Shown here: piece by piece, positions 59,101-64,000 of the stretch | Layout of the letters: each line of letters opens with the position of its first letter | How positions within the stretch are numbered: position 1 is the stretch's first letter | Source: Novosphingobium aureum | GTDB taxonomy: Bacteria > Pseudomonadota > Alphaproteobacteria > Sphingomonadales > Sphingomonadaceae | DNA length: 64,000 nt | Assembly (NCBI RefSeq): GCF_015865035.1 | Contig: NZ_JADZGI010000004.1 | Location: 1 to 64,000, forward strand | Direction: 5' to 3' | Notes under the pieces: model-generated | Seen by the model: the letters and a program-made list of their open reading frames with translations, nothing else | The model's database searches: none | Told to the model about the DNA's origin: nothing | Position numbers and translations under genes: made by a program

Positions 59101-60045
59101 TCAGCGCCAGGGGTATGCGCCCTCAGGCTCGACCCTTTCGAGAAGCGCCAGCCGGCGCGCCTGACGTGACTCCAGCGCTGCGGTCATCATCGGCTGAGGC
59201 GCTTCTGCAAACTGGCGCGGTGACATCCCGAAGAATTCCACGAACTCGTGGATCAGGTGGCTCTCGTCGTAGTAGCGAAGCACGAATTCCTCGGCTTCCT
59301 CTTCGTCGCAGACCCTGCGCAAGTGGCTGGCCATGTCGAGCGCGCGGGCGCGGCGCAGGACCTGCTTGGGCGACATCCCGAAATCACGCTGGATGATGCG
59401 TTCGAAGCGGCGCCGTTCCGCTCCGCAGCGCCGCGCCGCCTCGGCAACGGTGATCGTCGGGTCTTCGTAGCACTGCAACTCGAACTGGCTGGTGACCGGG
59501 TCGGGCAGCGCGCCGTCGAACATTTCCACGCGCCGGCGGATGATCCCTTCCAGCACGGCGGTCCATTCCAGCGGCTCCGCCCCGGGTGTAAAGCGTTCGA
59601 GTATGCTGGGCACGTCCATGCCGAGCGCCTCACCCGGCACGCCCGTGTCTATCATGTCGCGCAGGACGGGGCCTTGCAGCGCGTGACATGCTCCGGGACG
59701 AAAGCCGAGCCCGGTCGCCACGAAGGTGGTGGTGGCCTCGACCGCGATTCGCCGGGAATTGGGGCCAAGAAACATGATCGGTGAGGAGGGAACGAACGGG
59801 CCGGCAGGATTGGTGGCGGTCCAGCTTCCTTCGATTTGTATACGGATATTGGCGGTGTCGGACAGGATGCCGCAGGAAACCCTGGGAGCGCTCTTTGATC
59901 TGACCTTGGCGACATAGAGCCGGGCGATCCACGGGGCGAGGTCTTCCGAAGGGGCGCAATTAAAGCAAAGTGGCTGACCCAGTCGGGAAACCTGTCCGTC
60001 GGTGGAAAGTTCGGGATCAAAGCCTGGTGGCTGCTTCAACTGCAT
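59101..60045 (-). CDS. AraC family transcriptional regulator
   Basis: 314 residues from the ATG with AAAGGAT 6-7 nt upstream; an in-frame TTG/ATG further up is weaker. N-terminal sensing domain (~1-190), C-terminal AraC helix-turn-helix pair: TVAEAARRCGAERRRFERII then FGMSPKQVLRRARALDM and, in the second helix-turn-helix, HEFVEFFGMSPRQF. It resembles the regulator at 62462 in its C-terminal half. Upstream DNA (60046-60291) is A/T-rich. Targets unknown. Confidence 0.88.
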   Translation of the reverse strand: MQLKQPPGFDPELSTDGQVSRLGQPLCFNCAPSEDLAPWIARLYVAKVRSKSAPRVSCGILSDTANIRIQIEGSWTATNPAGPFVPSSPIMFLGPNSRRIAVEATTTFVATGLGFRPGACHALQGPVLRDMIDTGVPGEALGMDVPSILERFTPGAEPLEWTAVLEGIIRRRVEMFDGALPDPVTSQFELQCYEDPTITVAEAARRCGAERRRFERIIQRDFGMSPKQVLRRARALDMASHLRRVCDEEEAEEFVLRYYDESHLIHEFVEFFGMSPRQFAEAPQPMMTAALESRQARRLALLERVEPEGAYPWR

Positions 60046-60291
60046 GCAGATCCTTTGCTTAGGCGCGCTCTCTCCGGAACATAGAATATATACCAAGTTA
60101 AATATTTGCAATTGGAACGATTTCAGAAATAATTTGAAATATTAGCGGTTTGTCGGAGTGCCCTGTTGCTATTCGTTCGCAAATTCTCAGCTTTTCTGGA
60201 ATGCGACGGCAGCAGCGTCGGATGATGGCAGCTCTCGCGCAAAGCCGCTTCGCCCTTGACCCGGGCGAAAGCGAAAGGGCACAGGAAGCCG

Positions 60292-61077
60292 ATGAGAATT
60301 GAACCGGATCTCGCGCTGGCCCTGAGGCTCGCCGATGCTGCAGGCGATGCCATTCGTCCCCACTTCCGCTCGAGCGGACTCGACACGCAAAGCAAGGGCG
60401 ATGCCTCCCCGGTAACCGTGGCCGACCGCGCGGGGGAAGAGGCCATGCGCCAAATCCTCGAGGCAGAGGCGCCCGAGGATGGCATCATCGGTGAGGAGTT
60501 CGGGACGAAGCCGGGCACATCGCGCCGCGACTGGGTGCTCGACCCGATCGATGGCACTGTCTCGTTCATCGGCGGGCGTCCGATCTTCGGCACGCTGATC
60601 GCGCTGCTGGTCGATGGCTGGCCGGTTCTCGGGATCATCGACCAGCCGATTCTGGGCGAGCGCTGGGTTGGTGCCAGCGGGCGCGAGACGACCTTCAACG
60701 GCAAGCCGGTGCGCACCCGCGCATGCCGCGAACTCTCGCAGGCGATGCTGGCGACGACCGGGCCGCATTACTTTGACGACCACCAGGGCCAGCACTTCAT
60801 GGCGCTGGCCGCGCGCACCGACCACAAGCGCATGATGATGGGCGGTGACTGCTACAATTACGGGTTGCTCGCCAGCGGGCACATCGACCTCGTGTGCGAG
60901 GCAGGTCTGAAGCTGCACGACTGGGCCGCGCTGGTGCCGGTGGTCGAGGGGGCAGGCGGAACGATGTGCGACTGGAACGGCGACCCGCTTCATGCCGCCT
61001 CGGACGGACACGTTCTGGCGCTCGGCGATTCGGCCCGGCTCGAGGACGTGATCGAGGCACTGGCCTGCGATCACTGA
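60292..61077 (+). CDS. Inositol monophosphatase-family phosphatase (HisN/histidinol-phosphatase type)
   Basis: 261 residues. Metal- and lithium-sensitive phosphatase fold: IIGEEFG (metal Glu), DWVLDPIDGTVSFIGG (metal Asp-x-x-Asp), and the C-terminal LHDWAALVPVVEGAGG. The GRPIFGTLIALL segment and the GGRPIF-type variation match HisN-like histidinol-phosphate phosphatases (histidine synthesis) as well as IMPase. AGGAA 4 nt before the ATG; an in-frame start 36 nt earlier is less likely. The gamma-glutamylcyclotransferase-like gene follows after 16 nt. Confidence 0.85.
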   Translation: MRIEPDLALALRLADAAGDAIRPHFRSSGLDTQSKGDASPVTVADRAGEEAMRQILEAEAPEDGIIGEEFGTKPGTSRRDWVLDPIDGTVSFIGGRPIFGTLIALLVDGWPVLGIIDQPILGERWVGASGRETTFNGKPVRTRACRELSQAMLATTGPHYFDDHQGQHFMALAARTDHKRMMMGGDCYNYGLLASGHIDLVCEAGLKLHDWAALVPVVEGAGGTMCDWNGDPLHAASDGHVLALGDSARLEDVIEALACDH

Positions 61078-61093
61078 TCACGGTCGGGGAGGC

Positions 61094-61573
61094 ATGGCCG
61101 AGCCGCAGCGCTTCTTCTTCTACGGCACGCTCATGGCGTGCAGCGAACATCCGCTCGCGCGGCGCCTGCATCGATTGCTGCGCTCGCTTGGCCCGGGATA
61201 CCTTCCCGGGCGCCTTGTCGCGCTGCCTGACCGCAAGGGCTGGTATCCTGCGCTCACGGATGGCGAGGGCCGGGTTGCAGGAGAAGTCTATGTGCCGCGC
61301 AGGGGTTCGCTCACGCCGCACGAACTGGCCGCGCTCGATCGCTACGAGGGCTGTCTTCGCAATGCGCGGCTGAGGTCCGACTACTGGCGCGCTACGCTCG
61401 GTGCGCGCCTCGTGGCAAGGGTCGGGCTCCAGGGCGCGGATCTGCGACCGAGGCTCGCGGTGCAGGCATACGTGTGGAGCGGTGTGCTGCCGCGCGCGGC
61501 AGTGCCGATCGAAGACGGCGATTTCGCGGCGTGGCTCGCGCGGACCGGCGCGCGTGCCTATGCCGGAGGGTAG
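61094..61573 (+). CDS. Gamma-glutamylcyclotransferase family protein (AIG2-like)
   Basis: 159 residues. Begins with the family motif FFFYGTLMACSEH (YGTL loop), then VAGEVYVPRRGSL and ALDRYEGC with the conserved acid of the cyclotransferase fold. These enzymes release 5-oxoproline from gamma-glutamyl compounds, a link to the 5-oxoprolinase encoded at 30466, though the genes are far apart. It ends 165 nt before rpmI. Confidence 0.82.
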   Translation: MAEPQRFFFYGTLMACSEHPLARRLHRLLRSLGPGYLPGRLVALPDRKGWYPALTDGEGRVAGEVYVPRRGSLTPHELAALDRYEGCLRNARLRSDYWRATLGARLVARVGLQGADLRPRLAVQAYVWSGVLPRAAVPIEDGDFAAWLARTGARAYAGG

Positions 61574-61676
61574 CGCGGAAGGCGGGGAGCCCTTGCCCCT
61601 TGCCAATCCCCCGTCCGGCGGGTAAAGGCGCGCCCTTCAATCGACACGGTTGGGTCTTTTACCAAAGAGATTCGCG

Positions 61677-61711
61677 GGTCGGCCTGGCGACAAGGGCTGC
61701 CAGGGTCGGCC
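61677..61711 (+). promoter_or_regulatory. Possible rpmI-rplT leader hairpin
   Basis: CCTGGC (61683-61688) pairs with GCCAGG (61699-61704), and the 8-mer GGTCGGCC occurs directly repeated at 61677-61684 and 61704-61711. It lies 28 nt upstream of rpmI. In other bacteria L20 represses its operon through the mRNA leader; that this hairpin does so is speculation. Confidence 0.25.
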
Positions 61712-61738
61712 GAACGTGTCCCTGAAAAGGAGACGAAA

Positions 61739-61942
61739 ATGCCCAAGCTTAAGACCAAGAGCGGCGTGAAGAAGCGCTTCAAGCTCACCGCCACCGGCAA
61801 GGTGAAGCACGGCGTCGCCGGCAAGCGCCACCGCCTGATCAGCCACAACGGCAAGTACATCCGCCAGAATCGCGGCACCGAGGTCATTTCCGACGCCGAT
61901 GCCAAGACGATCAAGAAGTGGGCGCCCTACGGGCTCAACTGA
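61739..61942 (+). CDS. rpmI: 50S ribosomal protein L35
   Basis: 67 residues, highly basic: [20 protein letters not shown], then [19 protein letters not shown], matching bacterial L35. AAAAGGAGA precedes the ATG. It is followed 13 nt later by rplT. In most bacteria infC precedes rpmI, but IF3 is not next to it here. Confidence 0.97.
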   Translation: MPKLKTKSGVKKRFKLTATGKVKHGVAGKRHRLISHNGKYIRQNRGTEVISDADAKTIKKWAPYGLN

Positions 61943-61955
61943 GGAGTACTGACCA

Positions 61956-62315
61956 ATGAGCCGTATCAAGCGTGGTGTTACCACCCGTGCCAAGCACAAG
62001 CGTCTTCTCGAACAGGCCAAGGGTTACCGCGGCCGTCGCAAGAACACGATCCGCGTCGCTCGCCAGGCCGTCGAAAAGGCCGGCCAGTACGCTTACCGCG
62101 ACCGCAAGATCAAGAAGCGCAACTTCCGCGCTCTGTGGATCCAGCGCATCAACGCCGCCGTGCGTAACGAAGGTCTGACCTACTCGCAGTTCATGCACGG
62201 CGCCAAGCTCGCCGGCATCGAGCTCGACCGCAAGACCATGGCCGACCTCGCGATGAACGAGGGCGCCGTGTTCTCGACCGTCATCGCGCAGGCCAAGGCT
62301 GCCCTTCCGGCCTGA
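61956..62315 (+). CDS. rplT: 50S ribosomal protein L20
   Basis: 119 residues. Classic L20 N-terminus [20 protein letters not shown], then [18 protein letters not shown] and [20 protein letters not shown], which bind 23S rRNA early in large subunit assembly. It shares an operon with rpmI (13-nt spacing), and an intrinsic terminator lies 57 nt past the stop. Confidence 0.98.
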   Translation: MSRIKRGVTTRAKHKRLLEQAKGYRGRRKNTIRVARQAVEKAGQYAYRDRKIKKRNFRALWIQRINAAVRNEGLTYSQFMHGAKLAGIELDRKTMADLAMNEGAVFSTVIAQAKAALPA

Positions 62316-62372
62316 GCGCCGAAGGGTATCCGGATTTTTCCGTAAGGGCGTGACGTCCGACACGGAGAAGAC

Positions 62373-62408
62373 AAGAGGGGCGCGGCCATAAGGTCAGCGC
62401 CCCTTTTT
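62373..62408 (+). terminator. Intrinsic terminator after rplT
   Basis: GGGGCGC (62377-62383) pairs with GCGCCCC (62397-62403), extended by A-T pairs, loop of 13 nt, followed by TTTTTCTT. It separates the ribosomal operon from the AraC gene. Confidence 0.85.
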
Positions 62409-62461
62409 CTTGTCACATTCCGTAGTCATGCATAGACTGGCGGAATCCGGAGACTTCCCGA

Positions 62462-63352
62462 ATGCCGCCGATCTGCAAGATCACTGCAAATTACATGCGC
62501 ACCTCGCCGAGGTTGCGACGGTACTTCACCGGGATCTTCCTGATCGAGATCGATGTCGAGAACGGCGAGGTCGTCGAGGACTTCATGTTTCCCGACTGGG
62601 CGACCCTGCGCTTCAACCAGTCGCCCGCGGTTGCCGGCAGCACCCGTGATGGAGACGTGCTCGGTACTTCGACACTCTCGGTTTCAGGGCCGCGCTCCCA
62701 GGAAGTCTACGTGCGCACCGGCAGCTTGCGCCAATGGGGCGTCCTGATTCACCCGGTCGGCTGGGTCTCTCTGATCGGCAAGCCGGCCAACGAATATGCC
62801 AATTGCCTCGTCGATGGTTTCGTCGACCCTGCGTTCGAGCGCTTTCGGCCGCTAGCGCGCACGCTGTTCGGTCCAAAGCCGGATCCGGCGGCCGAACTGG
62901 CCCGCCTGAGCGAGTTTTTTCTCGGCCTCAGACCTTTCGAGGACCCGGCGGTGGACACCATCGAGGCGGTGTTCGAGGCGCTCAAGGACCCCGAGATCGA
63001 GAGCGTCACTGCGCTGGTGGAACGTGTGGGAACCGGTCGCCGCACGCTCGAGCGACTGTGCCTGCGTGCCTTCGGCTTTCCGCCCAAGACGCTGCTGCGC
63101 CGCCAGCGTTTCATGCGCTCGCTCACGCACTTCACCATGGATCCCTCGCTCAAGTGGATCGGTGCGCTCGACGCGTCCTATCACGACCAGGCCCAGTTCG
63201 TGCGCGACTTTCGCGACTTCATGGGCATGACCCCGAGCGAATACGGGCGGCGCTACAAGCCGGTGGTCGAGCCGGTGATCCACGAGAGGGTGCGCTTCTC
63301 CAACGAACTGGCGGCCAGTCGCGCCCAGGTCTGGGCAGCAAGCGGGATCTGA
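62462..63352 (+). CDS. AraC family transcriptional regulator
   Basis: 296 residues. An N-terminal ~190-residue domain (with GSTRDGDVLGTSTLSV) and a C-terminal AraC DNA-binding domain: ALVERVGTGRRTLERLCLRA then FGFPPKTLLRRQRFMRS, and FRDFMGMTPSEYGRRYK. GGAGAC lies ~9 nt before the ATG. The fold order and closing motif resemble the regulator at 59101. It sits between the rplT terminator and pheS. Targets unknown. Confidence 0.88.
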   Translation: MPPICKITANYMRTSPRLRRYFTGIFLIEIDVENGEVVEDFMFPDWATLRFNQSPAVAGSTRDGDVLGTSTLSVSGPRSQEVYVRTGSLRQWGVLIHPVGWVSLIGKPANEYANCLVDGFVDPAFERFRPLARTLFGPKPDPAAELARLSEFFLGLRPFEDPAVDTIEAVFEALKDPEIESVTALVERVGTGRRTLERLCLRAFGFPPKTLLRRQRFMRSLTHFTMDPSLKWIGALDASYHDQAQFVRDFRDFMGMTPSEYGRRYKPVVEPVIHERVRFSNELAASRAQVWAASGI

Positions 63353-63460
63353 TCGACGCGCTGTTCGCGCAGCCGTGTCACCGTGCATCGTTGCGATTTG
63401 TGCGCCAGCCCCCTAAGGACCCGGCCCAGGACACCGCAACAACAGCCAGGCAGACCTTAC

Positions 63461-64000
63461 GTGGACTACGCTAGTACCGGCAGCGAAGCGCTCGCGCGCA
63501 TCGAGAGCGCCAGCGACCTCGACACCGTGGAGGCGCTGCGCGTCGAATTTCTCGGCAAGCAGGGCTCGATCTCGGGCCTGCTCAAGACGCTGGGCAAGAT
63601 GAGCCCCGACGAGCGCAAGGTCGAGGGGCCCAAGATCCACGCGCTGCGCGAAAGCGTCAACGATGCTCTGGCCGCGCGCAAGGATGCGCTCGAGACGGCA
63701 GCGCTCGAGGCGCGGCTCGCTTCCGAGACCGTCGACCTTTCGCTGCCCGCGCCCGAAACGCCGCGCGGCACGGTCCACCCGATCTCGCAGGTCATGGACG
63801 AGCTTGCCGAAGTCTTTGCGGACATGGGCTTCGCAGTCGCGACTGGCCCCGAGATCGAGGACGACTGGCACAACTTCACCGCGCTCAACATGCCCGAGAG
63901 TCATCCCGCGCGCGCGATGCACGATACCTTCTACTTCCCCGACAAGGATGACGAAGGCCACGACATGCTGCTGCGCACGCATACCTCGCCGGTGCAGATC
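63461..64000 (+). CDS. pheS: Phenylalanine-tRNA ligase alpha subunit (3' truncated by window edge)
   Basis: 180 codons in the window from a GTG start, still open at the end. N-terminal coiled-coil region [20 protein letters not shown] and [15 protein letters not shown], then the start of the catalytic core: [48 protein letters not shown] and [11 protein letters not shown], which match PheS. It charges tRNA-Phe with PheT. The GTG is preceded only by a weak CCAGG. It follows the AraC gene by ~109 nt. Confidence 0.93.
   Translation, partial: MDYASTGSEALARIESASDLDTVEALRVEFLGKQGSISGLLKTLGKMSPDERKVEGPKIHALRESVNDALAARKDALETAALEARLASETVDLSLPAPETPRGTVHPISQVMDELAEVFADMGFAVATGPEIEDDWHNFTALNMPESHPARAMHDTFYFPDKDDEGHDMLLRTHTSPVQI

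Overview
The window is 64 kb of GC-rich (roughly two-thirds G+C) chromosome from an alphaproteobacterium, most likely a sphingomonad (Sphingomonadales, Novosphingobium-like). The taxon is an inference. It rests on a MipZ division ATPase, a tonB-exbB-exbD-exbD cluster, the hom/glpX and rpe/heparinase/purH neighbourhoods, many GTG/TTG starts, and the absence of plasmid or phage genes. Genes are dense and mostly housekeeping; one tRNA was found and no CRISPR array, rRNA or transposase.

Layout. 1-6 kb: end of a ferredoxin reductase-type flavoprotein, queG, a NatAB-like ABC exporter, a lipoprotein-type MsrB, an acyltransferase, tRNA-Leu(UAA) and ihfB. 6-12 kb: a POT peptide transporter followed by a translationally coupled pair of secreted amidohydrolase-fold proteins (the second without the first metal-binding motif), an SDR and an alpha/beta hydrolase. 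12-20 kb (minus strand): dxs, a Fur/Zur regulator, small membrane ORFs, purH, a heparinase II/III-family protein and rpe.

20.9-29.1 kb is the most interesting stretch. It holds two nucleotidyltransferases, a protein that looks like mitochondrial TAM41 CDP-diacylglycerol synthase, a DAG/sphingosine-kinase-family lipid kinase, a CDP-alcohol phosphatidyltransferase with a long N-terminal extension, a HIT protein, a CDP-glycerol glycerophosphotransferase-like protein and a polysaccharide flippase. Together they could form a dedicated pathway that activates a lipid and an alcohol phosphate with CTP, joins them, and decorates or exports the product.

29-39.4 kb is catabolic: an M20 peptidase/amidase, a 1222-residue fused 5-oxoprolinase (HyuA-HyuB), and a LysR regulator divergent from a tightly overlapping operon encoding a methylcrotonyl-CoA-carboxylase-type beta subunit, a DUF3088 protein, the biotin-carrying alpha subunit and a MaoC-like hydratase. 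A cluster of inverted repeats follows, then a large secreted protein of unknown function and a TetR regulator.

43.4-50.8 kb: a low-GC intergenic island with a perfect palindrome, a small lipoprotein, panC, mipZ, a membrane-anchored J-domain protein, a phosphomannomutase/phosphoglucomutase and an Lhr-type helicase. 50.9-53.6 kb is the TonB energy-transduction operon. 54-64 kb holds hom, glpX, prs, an inositol-monophosphatase-family phosphatase (HisN-like), a gamma-glutamylcyclotransferase-like protein, the rpmI-rplT ribosomal operon and the start of pheS, with two AraC-type regulators, one of them lying between rplT and pheS. All functional statements come from reading motifs by eye; no database search was run.
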